Origin: Streptomyces pinistramenti
GTDB taxonomy: Bacteria; Actinomycetota; Actinomycetes; Streptomycetales; Streptomycetaceae
Direction: 5' to 3'
Assembly: GCF_020564935.1 (NCBI RefSeq)
Contig: NZ_JAJCXB010000017.1
Span: forward strand, 1 to 64,000
DNA: 64,000 nt
Position numbers and translations under genes: made by a program. The notes below the pieces were generated by a model, which saw nothing but the letters and a program-made list of their open reading frames with translations, did not search any database and was not told the DNA's origin. Numbering within the stretch: the first letter of the stretch is position 1; the number at the start of each line of letters is the position of its first letter. This document shows positions 16,496-27,974 of this stretch, piece by piece.

Positions 16496-17410
16496 TCAGC
16501 CGAGCGACCGCCAGCTCCAGGTGGTGGAGATCTCCAGCGGATCGATGGGTGTGACCAGGCGCGGCAGGGTGTTGAGGCCGTTGGGCGGCCCGGACTGCGG
16601 CTCGACGCAGACCGCCGCCTCCTGCTCGTCGTAGACCACGACCCACTCCGCGCGACTGGTGATCTTCAGCTCCAGCCGGCCGGGCCAGGTCACGGTCACG
16701 TCCACGCCCTGCGGCATCCCGAAGCAGTCGTCCCAGAGGCCGGGAGTGGGGGATCCGTTGCCCGATCGCAGCAGGGCGCTCGGCGAGGGGTCGATCCGGC
16801 GGCCGGTGGGAAGGTGGTCGTCCCCGCGCTCCTCCTGCCAGGCGGCCGCGAAGTCGAGCCGGACACCGGCGCTGCTGCCGCCGGCCGCCTCGTCACCGGG
16901 CGCCACGCCGAGGTGCCGTACGAACCAGGGGTGCCAGCCGGCCTGTGCGGGGAACGAGTCGCTGAGCGCCTCGACCCCCATGGTCAGGGTGAGCGAGCCG
17001 CCGTCATCGGCCAGTTCGACCAGCTGGGTGACGGTCCCCGGGTACGGCCAGGGGGCGGCGGGGTCCGCAAGGTCGTAGGTGAAGGCGGCCGATGCGGCGT
17101 CGGCGCGGGCGGTCTTCCAGCGGACATCGCGGCCGGTGCCGTGGATGGCGTGCGGCGGGGAGTTGACCGGCATCCGGTGCAGCTCGGCGCCGTTGCGGAA
17201 CCGGCCGTGCTCGATCCGGCCGCACCACGGAACCATCGGAAAACAGCCGTACTTCGCGCCCTGCCGCAGCAGTTCGACGCCGCCGACCCGCAGGCTGCCG
17301 ATCCGGCAGCCGTTGTCCGGATGGACGGTCAGCTCGGCGTCTCCGGCGGCCAGCCGTACACCGCTGTCCTGCGCCTGCGCCGCGCCCTGCGTGGTGTCGT
17401 CGGTGCTCAC
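16496..17410 (-). CDS. Aldose 1-epimerase family protein
   Basis: A soluble protein of about 304 residues from GTG 17410 (VSTDDTTQ), chosen because an AGGG site lies upstream and the earlier frame is unconserved. The galactose-mutarotase beta-sandwich motifs are visible: PMVPWCGRIEHGRF near residue 58, PHAIHGTGRD near 85 with the catalytic His, and AGWHPWFVRHL near 155 with the second His. The expected C-terminal catalytic Glu would lie in the AVCVEPQSGPPNGLN segment. It would interconvert sugar anomers. It is close upstream of pyrE on the same strand but metabolically unrelated. Confidence 0.88.
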   Translation of the reverse strand: MSTDDTTQGAAQAQDSGVRLAAGDAELTVHPDNGCRIGSLRVGGVELLRQGAKYGCFPMVPWCGRIEHGRFRNGAELHRMPVNSPPHAIHGTGRDVRWKTARADAASAAFTYDLADPAAPWPYPGTVTQLVELADDGGSLTLTMGVEALSDSFPAQAGWHPWFVRHLGVAPGDEAAGGSSAGVRLDFAAAWQEERGDDHLPTGRRIDPSPSALLRSGNGSPTPGLWDDCFGMPQGVDVTVTWPGRLELKITSRAEWVVVYDEQEAAVCVEPQSGPPNGLNTLPRLVTPIDPLEISTTWSWRSLG

Positions 17411-17489
17411 GGAACCGACCCTAACGGTGCGCGGCGCCGCCCGCCGCGGCACGGGGCGGGCGGCGGGAGCGCTCACCCGGCGGGCGTCC

Positions 17490-18395
17490 TCAGCGGCGGC
17501 GGCGCAGCGCCCGGCCGACGACCACCACCGACGCGAGCACCACGGCCGCCGCGGGTGCCGCCCAGCGCAGCGCCGAGGTCCCGTGCGCCTCGGGCACCGG
17601 GACGGGCGCGTACCGCCCGCGCGGCGGGGCGTGGTCGACCTCCTCCGCGCTGCGGCCGATCATCGTGCGCCGCGCATGCGCGGCCTCGGCCGGTGTGGCC
17701 CCGTCGTCGTCCTCGCCGTCATAGCTCTCCCCGTCGTACGTCTGCCCGTCGTAGTTCTCGCCGTCGAACACCGTGCCGTCGTACGTCGCCGCGGCCTCCT
17801 CGTCCTGCCCGGCGGCCGCGTCCGCGTCGCTGTACGGATCGAGCGACGGCGGCGGCACCTCGACGTCGAACACACCGCCGTGCGGACGGTCGGCGCAAGC
17901 GGGTCCGGAGTCGGCATCGGCGTCCGGTGCCGGGTGCTGCTCCAGGTCGGCGGCGAGGTTGGCGGCGAACCGGTCCAGCAGCCGGCGGCCTGCCGTCTGT
18001 GCCGCCCGACCGTCGGCCTCGGCGAGCCGTCCGCCGCTGCGCAGCGTGCCGGAACACCGCAGCGTGGTGCCGGGGCCCGGGTCTGCGGACGGGGCGAGGC
18101 GTACCTCAAGGGTCAGCGCCGCGGTGCCCTCGCCCCGCGCCTCCGTACCGTGCGCCTCGATGGTCACCGTCCCCGCGCCGGGCCCCGCCCCCGTCGCTCC
18201 GCCGGAGACGCTCAGCGAGCCGCGGTAGGTGATGGTGGAGCCGCCGATGCGCAGCCGCAGCCGGCCCTGCGGACGGTCCGGGACGGTGTCGGCGTCGAGC
18301 TGGACTCCCGGGACGCAGCGCGCCACCCGCGGCGGCTCGGTGAGCGCCTGCCGCACGGCCTGGACGGGAAACGGAACGTACATCTCATGCTCCAT
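17490..18395 (-). CDS. SRPBCC (CoxG-like) domain protein with a C-terminal membrane anchor
   Basis: A 301-residue protein starting MEHEMYVPFPVQAV. Residues 1-155 follow the helix-grip (START/SRPBCC, CO-dehydrogenase subunit G-like) pattern: VPFPVQAVRQALTEPPRVA, CVPGVQLD, and the final long helix GRRLLDRFAANLAADLEQ. Residues 160-240 are an acidic disordered linker containing a six-copy pentapeptide repeat. Residues about 275-295 (AAPAAAVVLASVVVV) form one hydrophobic helix followed by RALRRRR, suggesting a tail-anchored protein with a cytoplasmic ligand-binding domain. The ligand is unknown. The region carries no cox operon, so a role in CO dehydrogenase assembly is not supported. Confidence 0.8.
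   Translation of the reverse strand: MEHEMYVPFPVQAVRQALTEPPRVARCVPGVQLDADTVPDRPQGRLRLRIGGSTITYRGSLSVSGGATGAGPGAGTVTIEAHGTEARGEGTAALTLEVRLAPSADPGPGTTLRCSGTLRSGGRLAEADGRAAQTAGRRLLDRFAANLAADLEQHPAPDADADSGPACADRPHGGVFDVEVPPPSLDPYSDADAAAGQDEEAAATYDGTVFDGENYDGQTYDGESYDGEDDDGATPAEAAHARRTMIGRSAEEVDHAPPRGRYAPVPVPEAHGTSALRWAAPAAAVVLASVVVVGRALRRRR
17697..17786. repeat. Six tandem 15-bp units coding an acidic Y-D-G pentapeptide repeat
   Basis: The units encode TYDGT, VFDGE, NYDGQ, TYDGE, SYDGE and DDDGA (residues 204-233 of the SRPBCC protein). The copies share the core x-Y/F-D-G-x and differ at single bases, so the array is somewhat diverged. Confidence 0.85.
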
Positions 18396-18485
18396 GGCAT
18401 GGGAGCCTAATTCCTTCTTGAGTGCTGCGGGGATCCCTTGGCAGGGACTTGCGGTGTTCGAGTCGGGTCCTTCACGCCTCCCGGC

Positions 18486-20192
18486 TCACCCCTGGTAGCG
18501 CGGGTGCATCAGTGTCGAGGGCGGCAGGCCGGTCAGCCGGTCGTGGGCCACCGCGTGCGCCCCGGCCCGCAGGGTGGCGCGGGCGGCGGCCGTCAGCTTC
18601 GTGGCGCCCGCCCCCGCCTCCGGGTCCGGCGGCTGCCGCCCGGCCAGGATGAACCCCCAGTAGCCGAGCCCGCTCGGTGTGCGGTCCGCGGCCGGGCCGT
18701 GGGGGTACGCCGTCGGGCCGGGGCCGGTCCGGTAGCCGGTGAACCGTCCGGGGAAGCGGTAGGGAACGGTCCGCAGGCCCACCGAGCGGAGCGTCGCATC
18801 CACCGTCCAGAACCACCGCGACCGCTCCACCGGCGGCCCGGCGTGCACCGCCATCCGCCCGTCCGGTGCCAGCGCCCGCGCCGCGAGCCCGTAGAACTCC
18901 TCCGAGTAGAGCTTGGTGCCGGCGGTCATGCCGGGGTCGGGGAGGTCGGAGACGATGACGTCGTACGGGTCGGGGCGGCGGCCGCGGGCGCGGGCGGCCT
19001 CGCGCCGCAGCCAGTCGAAGGCGTCCGCACTCACCAGCCGCACCCGGGGATCGTCCAGCGCGTGGCGGTTGAGCGCGGAGAGACCGGGGTCCGTACGCGC
19101 CAACCGGGCCAGCCCCGCGTCCAGTTCGACGACGGTCACCGAACGGACCGCGCGGTAGCGGAGGATCTCGCGGACGGCCAGGCCGTCGCCGCCGCCCAGC
19201 ACCAGCACCCGGCGGTGCGGCCCGCCGGCCATCGCCGGGTGCACCAGCGCCCGGTGGTAGCGGGATTCGTTGTCGGCGCTGACCTGTAGCCGGCCGTCCA
19301 GATAGAGCGCGAGCGGCGCGCCGGAACCTTTCCTCCCGTGCGCCGCACCGCCCGCGGGGTCCGTGCCGCCCGTCATCACCACCTCCTGGACGCCGGTCTG
19401 CACGGCGACCCGCGCGGCGGATCCGTACACCGCCCGCCGGGCGGCGCGCTCGAACGGCGCGGCCAGCAGCACGGCCACCGCCAGCAGCGTGAGCGCCAGG
19501 ACGTTGACGGCCAGCAGCGTCCAGCGCGCCCGCACGGTCAGGTCGTGGCGGAACAGCCACAGCACCAGCGCGCCACCGGCCGCGGCGTTGACCGCGCCGG
19601 TCACCAGGGCGCCGGTCAACTGGCCGAGCAGGGGCAGCAGGAGGAACGGAAAGGCCAGGCCGCCGACGAGCGCTCCTACGTAGTCGGCGGCGAAGAGGTC
19701 GGCGACCGCGCCGCCCGCGTCCTGCCGGCGCACCCGCTGGATCAGCGTCATCAGCAGCGGCACCTCGGCGCCGACCAGCACGCCGATGGCCAGCGAGAAG
19801 CCGACGAGCGCGGCGCGGGACTGGCCGCACCAGGCGAAGCAGGCGTACAGCGCCATCGCCGAGCAGCCGCCGATCAGGGCGAGGCACGACTCGACGGCGC
19901 CGAAGCCGACCGCGGCCCGGCAGCGCAGCCGTTTGGCGAGCAGCGCGCCGATGCCCATCGCGAAGACCATCACGGACAGCACGACGGATGACTGGGTGAC
20001 GGAGTCGCCGTCCAAGTAGCTTGCCAGCGCCACCAGTTCGAGTTCGTACACCAGACCGCAGGCGGCACAGACGAAGACCGCGGCGAGGACGAGCAGCCGC
20101 CCGAGCCCGGACGGCACCGGCAGCCGCACCGGCTGGGTGACCTCCGGCGGCCCGAAAGCGCCGGTACTGACGGTCTCTTGCAGGTCGATCAT
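18486..20192 (-). CDS. Polyamine aminopropyltransferase-like membrane protein
   Basis: A 568-residue fusion. Residues 30-250 contain about seven hydrophobic segments (for example [20 protein letters not shown]). Residues 270-520 are a spermidine synthase-type Rossmann methyltransferase-like domain. Its motifs are [20 protein letters not shown], the nucleotide loop [27 protein letters not shown], the acidic catalytic segment [12 protein letters not shown] and [16 protein letters not shown]. It would transfer an aminopropyl group from decarboxylated S-adenosylmethionine to a diamine, or act on another amine at the membrane. Membrane-fused versions are common in actinobacteria and their substrate is not settled. 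Confidence 0.85.
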   Translation of the reverse strand: MIDLQETVSTGAFGPPEVTQPVRLPVPSGLGRLLVLAAVFVCAACGLVYELELVALASYLDGDSVTQSSVVLSVMVFAMGIGALLAKRLRCRAAVGFGAVESCLALIGGCSAMALYACFAWCGQSRAALVGFSLAIGVLVGAEVPLLMTLIQRVRRQDAGGAVADLFAADYVGALVGGLAFPFLLLPLLGQLTGALVTGAVNAAAGGALVLWLFRHDLTVRARWTLLAVNVLALTLLAVAVLLAAPFERAARRAVYGSAARVAVQTGVQEVVMTGGTDPAGGAAHGRKGSGAPLALYLDGRLQVSADNESRYHRALVHPAMAGGPHRRVLVLGGGDGLAVREILRYRAVRSVTVVELDAGLARLARTDPGLSALNRHALDDPRVRLVSADAFDWLRREAARARGRRPDPYDVIVSDLPDPGMTAGTKLYSEEFYGLAARALAPDGRMAVHAGPPVERSRWFWTVDATLRSVGLRTVPYRFPGRFTGYRTGPGPTAYPHGPAADRTPSGLGYWGFILAGRQPPDPEAGAGATKLTAAARATLRAGAHAVAHDRLTGLPPSTLMHPRYQG

Positions 20193-20338
20193 GAAATGAA
20201 CGTTACGTGACGGTTCCGTACGTATTTGTCACCCACACGAGTGCAGTCTGCTTTCTACACACGGGAGTTGGAGCGCGGCGGGGCGCGGCGGGCGGACAGC
20301 CTCCGCACCCCGCCGCGCCCCCTGCCGAGCGCCGGCGG

Positions 20339-20857
20339 TCAGACCGCCGCGACGGCCCGCACGCCCACCCTGGTCCGGGTGGCGACCAGGCGTCCTTCCT
20401 GGGGATAGGCGTGCCAGGTACGCCAGCGCACCTGGCCCTGCCGGCGCTGCGCCAGCATCGCGGTGAAGGCGTGCGGCGAGCCGGGGAACGTCCCGGCCAG
20501 GCCGTGGGGGTGTTCGGCGACCAGCGCGAGCAGTTCCTGCGCGCGCCCCGCGAACGAGTCGCGCGACAGTGTCTCCACATGCGCGGCGAATTCGTACTCC
20601 CAGTCGCCCAGCTGCTTCGCCACGCCGAGCGGTAGCGGCGTACTGCTGCCCGGCATACAGGCAACGGTCTCGGAGCAGGTGCCACGCTCCTCTTCCAGCA
20701 GGACTTGATGCGAGGCCCCCAGAAGCCTCAACTGCACCTGGGCGTCGTCTAGTCGAAGGTCGAGTACCGCCAGGGCCGGCAGGGGTTCCCTGCCCAGCGC
20801 CCAGGCGAGATCTGATGCACGGGTATCGGTATAGGCCGTTGTCAGGGTCGTGAGCAT
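20339..20857 (-). CDS. DUF2617 family protein
   Basis: A 172-residue soluble protein from ATG 20857 (MLTTLTTAYTDTRA). The sequence follows the actinobacterial DUF2617 family: DLAWALGREPLPALAVLDL at the start, ETVACMPG in the middle and FPGSPHAFTAML with WRTWHAYPQEGRLV at the end. No enzyme motif is visible and the function is unknown. It is upstream of the spermidine-synthase-like gene on the same strand (146-nt gap), so the two may be cotranscribed. Confidence 0.75.
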   Translation of the reverse strand: MLTTLTTAYTDTRASDLAWALGREPLPALAVLDLRLDDAQVQLRLLGASHQVLLEEERGTCSETVACMPGSSTPLPLGVAKQLGDWEYEFAAHVETLSRDSFAGRAQELLALVAEHPHGLAGTFPGSPHAFTAMLAQRRQGQVRWRTWHAYPQEGRLVATRTRVGVRAVAAV

Positions 20858-21240
20858 GGGTTCGGCTCCGCAAGCACGCAGTGGATGGTGGGCCGGCCCG
20901 CCCCGGAGAAGGATCAGGGATATGACTGCCTGCCGGCTCGTGCCCACGTGGGGTCCGAGAACTGGGGGATTCTCAAGGGAGAGGGAATCACGGATACCCT
21001 GCCGTCCACAGCGTTTTTACCCATCTTCGCCGGGTTTCCATCCCTCAGAGGGCCCTACAGTTCAGTTGTTCAACACCCAAGCGTTCAGCGGGTGTTGAAC
21101 AGGTCGGGACAGCCCGCGAACGGCACGCGCCACGGGCATGGTCCATCTGCATGTGCGCGCCGGCGGACGCCCGCCGGACCACCGAGCGGGCCGCCGCGAA
21201 GACCCGGCGGCCCGGCGTCCGGCGCCCTACGTCCGGCTCA
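20858..21240. other. Intergenic region with a paired repeat
   Basis: These 383 nt hold no convincing gene. The part from 20960 to 21105 is less GC-rich than its surroundings and contains the inverted repeat at 21068-21100. Promoters for the DUF2617 gene are expected here. Confidence 0.5.
21068..21100. promoter_or_regulatory. 11-bp perfect inverted repeat with an 11-nt spacer
   Basis: GTTCAACACCC at 21068-21078 pairs perfectly with GGGTGTTGAAC at 21090-21100. The 11-nt spacing and modest G+C suit a dimeric regulator's operator as well as a hairpin. It lies upstream of the DUF2617 gene and downstream of the small Gly/His-rich gene, so either an operator or a terminator of that gene is possible. 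Confidence 0.5.
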
Positions 21241-21471
21241 TCAGGAACCACCGCAGGAGGAACCGCCGCCACCGCCACCGCACCCGTGATGCCCGCCGTG
21301 GTGACCACCGCCGTGATGCCCGCCGCCCAGGCCGCCGTCGCCGCCGCCGGCGACCCACCAGCTGCCGCCCGAGCCGCGCCCCCCGCGGCCGCCACCCGAA
21401 CCACCGCGGGACAGCAGGGACACCAGCGCCACCACCGCGCCGAACACCACCATGAAGACGACGAAACCCAT
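21241..21471 (-). CDS. Small membrane-anchored Gly/His/Cys-rich protein
   Basis: A 76-residue product from ATG 21471 (MGFVVFMVVFGAVVALVSLL), with a GGAAGGAG site upstream. One N-terminal hydrophobic helix (residues 2-21) is followed by a Gly/Arg/Ser-rich stretch. The tail contains HHGGGHHGGHHG followed by CGGGGGGSSCGGS, ending with two cysteines. His/Cys-rich tails of this kind can bind divalent metal, but no function is known. It resembles short TPM-like or SWFGD-type leftovers in Streptomyces only by composition, so it is reported as hypothetical. It is divergent from the aminotransferase gene. Confidence 0.65.
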   Translation of the reverse strand: MGFVVFMVVFGAVVALVSLLSRGGSGGGRGGRGSGGSWWVAGGGDGGLGGGHHGGGHHGGHHGCGGGGGGSSCGGS

Positions 21472-21639
21472 CTGCCTCACACTCCTTCCACTCCCCCGAA
21501 GCGAGGCACCCGCCCCGTCCGGCACACCCGCCCCAGGGCGAATGACACCGGTGTTCCTTACATTCCGGGCTGCTTCCCGGCATCCCTGATCCCCATGCAC
21601 AGTTGAGGAAGTCCAGAGGTTCGGCGGAGGATGGCGCGC

Positions 21640-22824
21640 ATGGACCGACCGCTGCTCAACCGCCGCCTCGCCGAGTTCGGCACGACGATCTTCGCCGAAA
21701 TGTCGGCGCTCGCCGTACGGACCAACTCCCTCAACCTCGGCCAGGGCTTCCCCGACGCCGACGGCCCCGAAGAGATCAGGGAGGCCGCGGTGCGCGCACT
21801 GCGCGACGGCCGCGGCAACCAGTACCCGCCGGGCCCCGGCATCCCCGAACTGCGTACCGCTGTCGCCGCGCACCAGCAGCGGTTCTACGGCCACCTCGGC
21901 CTGACCTGCGACCCCGACACCGAGGTCCTGGTCACCGCGGGCGCCACCGAAGCCATCGCCGCCTCACTGCTGGCCCTGCTGGAGCCGGGCGACGAGGTCA
22001 TCGCGCTGGAGCCGTACTACGACTCGTACGCCGCCTGCATCGCGATGGCCGGCGGCACCCGCGTCCCGGTGACCCTCCGCCCGGACCCGGAGCGCGGCGC
22101 GTACGCACTCGACCTGGACGAGCTGCGCGACGCCGTCACCGACCGCACCCGCCTCATCCTCCTCAACACCCCGCACAACCCCACCGGGACCGTCCTGTCC
22201 CGCGACGAGCTGGCCGAGATCGCCCGCATCGCCCGCGAACGCGACCTCCTCGTGATCACCGACGAGGTCTACGAACACCTGGTCTTCGAGGGCGAGCACC
22301 TGCCCCTCGCGTCCTTCCCCGGCATGCGCGAGCGGACCGTCACCATCGGCTCGGCGGGCAAGACCTTCTCCTTCACCGGATGGAAGGTCGGCTGGATCAC
22401 CGCCGCGCCCGAGCTGGTCGCCGCCGTCCGCTCGGCGAAGCAGTTCCTCACCTACGTCTCCGCAGGCCCCTTCCAGTACGCCGTCGCCGAGGCACTCGCG
22501 CTGCCCGACAGCTACTTCACGGCGCTCCGCGACGACCTGCGCACCAAGCGCGACATCCTGGCCCGCGGCCTCACCGACGCCGGCTTCCTCGTCTACCGCC
22601 CGGCCGGCACCTACTTCATCACCACCGACATCCGCCCCCTCGGCTTCGACGACGGCTTCGCCTTCTGCCGCGCGCTGCCCGAGCGGGCCGGCGTCGTCGC
22701 CATCCCCAACGCCGTCTTCTACGACCACCGCGAGCAGGGCGCCCCGTTCGTGCGCTTCGCGTTCTGCAAGAGCGCCGATGTCCTCCAGGACGCGGTGGGA
22801 CGGCTGAAGACCCTGGCCGGCTGA
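21640..22824 (+). CDS. Class I/II PLP aminotransferase (kynurenine/methionine aminotransferase-like)
   Basis: A 394-residue fold-type I aminotransferase. ATG 21640 is preferred because GGAGG lies 9 nt before it; ATG 21631 directly abuts that site. Features include NLGQGFPDADGP near residue 33, YPPGPGIPELR near 65, NTPHNPTGTV near 175, DEVYEHLVF near 210 and the PLP-lysine segment IGSAGKTFSFTGWKVGW near 240. This pattern, with the GWKVGW ending, is typical of the KAT/YbdL subgroup that acts on methionine, glutamine or kynurenine. The substrate is not determined by sequence. It is a single gene facing the YbjN-type gene across a strong terminator. Confidence 0.9.
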   Translation: MDRPLLNRRLAEFGTTIFAEMSALAVRTNSLNLGQGFPDADGPEEIREAAVRALRDGRGNQYPPGPGIPELRTAVAAHQQRFYGHLGLTCDPDTEVLVTAGATEAIAASLLALLEPGDEVIALEPYYDSYAACIAMAGGTRVPVTLRPDPERGAYALDLDELRDAVTDRTRLILLNTPHNPTGTVLSRDELAEIARIARERDLLVITDEVYEHLVFEGEHLPLASFPGMRERTVTIGSAGKTFSFTGWKVGWITAAPELVAAVRSAKQFLTYVSAGPFQYAVAEALALPDSYFTALRDDLRTKRDILARGLTDAGFLVYRPAGTYFITTDIRPLGFDDGFAFCRALPERAGVVAIPNAVFYDHREQGAPFVRFAFCKSADVLQDAVGRLKTLAG

Positions 22825-22835
22825 CGGCCGCGGAA

Positions 22836-22880
22836 CACGCGCGGGCCCCCGGAGCCGGTCGCTCCGGGGGCCCGCGCGTG
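22836..22880. terminator. Bidirectional hairpin terminator
   Basis: A perfect 20-bp stem (22836-22855 with 22861-22880) and a 5-nt loop between the convergent aminotransferase and YbjN-domain genes. Confidence 0.9.
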
Positions 22881-22896
22881 CGCCGGCGGGAGGGTC

Positions 22897-23427
22897 TCAG
22901 CCCTCGTCCTCGCCCGGCTTCTCGTCGCCTTCGATCTCGGACTCCAGGCCGAGCTGCTCGACGATCCACTTGTCGAACTCGATCGACGCGCGGACCCAGC
23001 TGACGGTGCTCGACACGAAGTGTTCGAGCGCGACGCCGGTGCCGATCAGCATCGACGCCTCACCGATCAGGCGGACGGTGCCGTCGTCGTGGGTGTGGGT
23101 GTATGCCTTGGGCCACAGCGTCCGGCGGTTCCAGTCGTCGATCGCCTCCAGCAGCTTCGACTTGTCGTCGATGCCGTGCGGGCGGTCGTAGAACGTACGG
23201 ACGGAGAAGATCTGCTGCTCCTCCTCCCCGCGGAACATGAAGTACGTGCGGAACTGCTCCCACGGGGCGGCGAGATCGCCTTCCTCGTCGACTACGTACT
23301 TCAGCTCCATCTGGTCGAGGAGCTGCTTGACCAGGTCCTGGTCGGGCACGACGGGCCCCTCAGGACCCGACGGCTGCGGTTCGGGCTGGCCCCCGAAATT
23401 CGGAATCGAGGACGGGTCGATGCTCAC
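22897..23427 (-). CDS. YbjN domain-containing protein
   Basis: A 176-residue acidic protein from GTG 23427 (VSIDPSSIPNFG) with GAAGGGA upstream. The YbjN-type core runs from about residue 35 to 150 (LLDQMELKYVVDEEGDLAA, FFDR-like YDRPHGID, VRLIGEASMLIGTGVALEHF). This fold is related to type III secretion chaperones, and bacterial homologues are linked to stress and general regulation, with no enzymatic activity known. The C-terminus is strongly acidic. It is immediately downstream of clpB on the same strand (92-nt gap). Confidence 0.8.
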   Translation of the reverse strand: MSIDPSSIPNFGGQPEPQPSGPEGPVVPDQDLVKQLLDQMELKYVVDEEGDLAAPWEQFRTYFMFRGEEEQQIFSVRTFYDRPHGIDDKSKLLEAIDDWNRRTLWPKAYTHTHDDGTVRLIGEASMLIGTGVALEHFVSSTVSWVRASIEFDKWIVEQLGLESEIEGDEKPGEDEG

Positions 23428-23519
23428 CGTGGAATTCCCTTCGTATGGTCTGCGCCATTCTCCGCCATCCCCGCCCCGTCCTGGCAAGCCGGACGGGGCG
23501 GGGCGGAGCGTGGCGCCGC

Positions 23520-26171
<2,652 letters not shown>

Positions 26172-26250
26172 GTTCGCGCGATCCTCCTCGTACTCGTCCT
26201 GTGATCCTGGGCCGACCCGAGGCCGGTCTGCTCACACCAACGTGCGATAA

Positions 26251-26271
26251 GTTGAGTCTATTCCACTCAAG
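26251..26271 (-). promoter_or_regulatory. HAIR element (HspR operator) upstream of clpB
   Basis: On the minus strand the sequence reads CTTGAGT-N7-ACTCAAC, one base from the HspR consensus CTTGAGT-N7-ACTCAAG. It is 80 nt from the clpB start, in the promoter region. Confidence 0.9.
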
Positions 26272-26409
26272 GTTGTTTCGGGGCCGGGATCCCCGCTTTC
26301 CGGCCGCGCGGGCCCACACCTGCGAGTGAACCGGGCCGGATCCACCTCCGCCACCGGCGGACGCCGCCGAAGCTGGCCTTCCAGCACAAGGAGGTGCAGC
26401 ACGACGGCT

Positions 26410-26982
26410 ATGGCACACGAGCCCATGCCTACGCAGACGGACATCCTCCTCGAAGGGTTTCTCGCCCTGGACACGCCAACCGGCTTCAGGGCCGAGCTCA
26501 TCGAGGGGGAGATCGTTGTGACACCGCCGCCGGACGGCGACCACGAGGACTACTTGAGCACCGTCTTCGAACAGGTGGTGCTGCGGTCCGCGACGCCCAT
26601 GCAACTCTCGGGGCACAAAGGGCTCATCCTCTCCAGCGCAGGATCCCAGCCCGCGGATCACGTGATTCCCGACGCCACCATCGCCCCCCGCGCGCTGCGC
26701 CTCTTCCGGGGAGCACCCCCCTGGATGCCCAGCGACGGCGTCGCGATGGTCGTCGAGGTGACGTCGAGCAAGCCGGCCAAGGACCGCGTCGCCAAACGCC
26801 ACGGCTACGCCCGCGCCGGCCTCCCGCTCCACCTCCTCGTGGACCGTGACAAGTCCGCGACCACCCTGTTCAGCGAACCGGAGGAAGGCGACCACCTGAC
26901 CAGCCGTACCGCGCTCTTCGGCAAGCTCCTCCCCCTCCCCGCCCCCTTCTCCTTCGACCTGGAGACCGGCGACTTCCTGTGA
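26410..26982 (+). CDS. Uma2-family (DUF820) putative endonuclease
   Basis: A 190-residue protein from ATG 26410. The PD-(D/E)XK-like pattern of the Uma2 family is seen as ELIEGEIVVTPPPDGDHE (residues 27-44), then IPDATIAP near 85, MVVEVTSSKPAKDRVAKRHGYA near 110 (the E-x-S/K active-site strand) and GLPLHLLVDR. The family is very abundant in Streptomyces and cyanobacteria, and its biological role is not settled. AAGGAGG lies about 14 nt upstream of the chosen start, a wide spacing. It is divergent from clpB across the HAIR region. Confidence 0.85.
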   Translation: MAHEPMPTQTDILLEGFLALDTPTGFRAELIEGEIVVTPPPDGDHEDYLSTVFEQVVLRSATPMQLSGHKGLILSSAGSQPADHVIPDATIAPRALRLFRGAPPWMPSDGVAMVVEVTSSKPAKDRVAKRHGYARAGLPLHLLVDRDKSATTLFSEPEEGDHLTSRTALFGKLLPLPAPFSFDLETGDFL

Positions 26983-27031
26983 GCCCGCCGACGGCCTCCC
27001 CGCGGCCCGCGGCCCCCATTACCCTTCCCCC

Positions 27032-27436
27032 ATGGCCCACGACCTCGCCGCCCTCAGTCCCGAGTACCTCGCCTTCTGGGGCGAGTACTTCATGCCGACG
27101 CTGACCACCCTGCGTCCGGACGGCACCCCGCACGTCGTCCCGGTCGGCGTCACCTACGACGCGGGCGAGCGGATCGCGCGGATCATCACCCGTAAGGACA
27201 GCACCAAGGTCAAGAACGTCCGGGCCGCGGGTACGGACGGCGCGAGCGTCGCGGTGTGCCAGGTCGACCGGGGCCGCTGGGCGACGCTGGAGGGCATCGC
27301 GCGGGTGCGGACGGACGCCGACGCGGTGGCGGACGCCGTCCACCGGTACGCCGAGCGCTACGGCCGGACGCCGGGCCCCAACCCCGACCGGGTCATGATC
27401 GAGATCGCGGTGACCAAGGCGCTCGGCCGCGCCTGA
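27032..27436 (+). CDS. PPOX-class F420-dependent oxidoreductase family protein
   Basis: A 134-residue split-barrel flavin/F420-binding protein starting MAHDLAALSPEYLAFW. Conserved features are LTTLRPDGTPHVVPVGVTYD (residues 24-43), ITRKDSTKVKNVRA (phosphate-binding basic patch near 53-66) and the WATLEGIARVRTD strand. Actinobacterial members reduce small unsaturated substrates using coenzyme F420 or bind biliverdin; the substrate here is unknown. The spacing to the next gene is 59 nt on the same strand. Confidence 0.85.
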   Translation: MAHDLAALSPEYLAFWGEYFMPTLTTLRPDGTPHVVPVGVTYDAGERIARIITRKDSTKVKNVRAAGTDGASVAVCQVDRGRWATLEGIARVRTDADAVADAVHRYAERYGRTPGPNPDRVMIEIAVTKALGRA

Positions 27437-27495
27437 GCCAGGGGCCCGGGGCGGGAGTATCGTCGCCCCCACCGTCGCGACGCCCCGGAGGCACG

Positions 27496-27900
27496 ATGAA
27501 CGCGGTCCGTGTCACGGCGATTGCCTGCCTGATGCCGTTGTCCGAGCTGGACGAGGAACCCTTCCTGGTCGACGACCGCGGCCAGCACGAGATGTGCGGC
27601 CGGTGGGCGGCGGCCCGTGACTTCCACCTGACCTGCCGGCTCAGCCTGCACCGGCTGCGCGCCGGCCACGCGGTGCTGTGGCGCGACGTGGAGCAGGGGC
27701 TCGTCGACGTGTTCGTGACGCCGCACCGCAGGGCGCTGGAGCACGCCGTCGACGACGCCGACGCCTTCACCGAGCGGTGCGCGGCGGCCGGCGTGCGGCT
27801 GGCGACCGCCGACCTCGACGAGCCGGTCTACACCCCGGCGATGAAGTCGCGCGTGCATCGCAGGCTGTCGATGCCGACGGCGGGCTACAACGGCTGCTGA
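27496..27900 (+). CDS. Hypothetical protein (134 aa)
   Basis: It starts at ATG 27496, with GGAGG about 3-8 nt upstream (CCGGAGGCACG). The product begins MNAVRVTAIACLMPLSELDE and has no recognised domain, signal peptide or membrane helix. Codon use is typical of the neighbouring genes, and the frame ends at TGA just before a terminator, so it is likely a real gene. It follows the F420-type gene on the same strand, possibly as an operon. Function unknown. Confidence 0.6.
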   Translation: MNAVRVTAIACLMPLSELDEEPFLVDDRGQHEMCGRWAAARDFHLTCRLSLHRLRAGHAVLWRDVEQGLVDVFVTPHRRALEHAVDDADAFTERCAAAGVRLATADLDEPVYTPAMKSRVHRRLSMPTAGYNGC

Positions 27901-27929
27901 GCAGACCCCGACGGGCCGCGGGCAAGCGA

Positions 27930-27953
27930 AAGGGCCGGGTCGCCCCGGCCCTT
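27930..27953. terminator. Hairpin terminator between convergent genes
   Basis: Perfect 10-bp stem (27930-27939 with 27944-27953) with a 4-nt loop, between the hypothetical gene and the convergent dnaK operon end (hspR stop). Confidence 0.8.
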
Positions 27954-27974
27954 CCCACTCGCGGACGGATGCGG

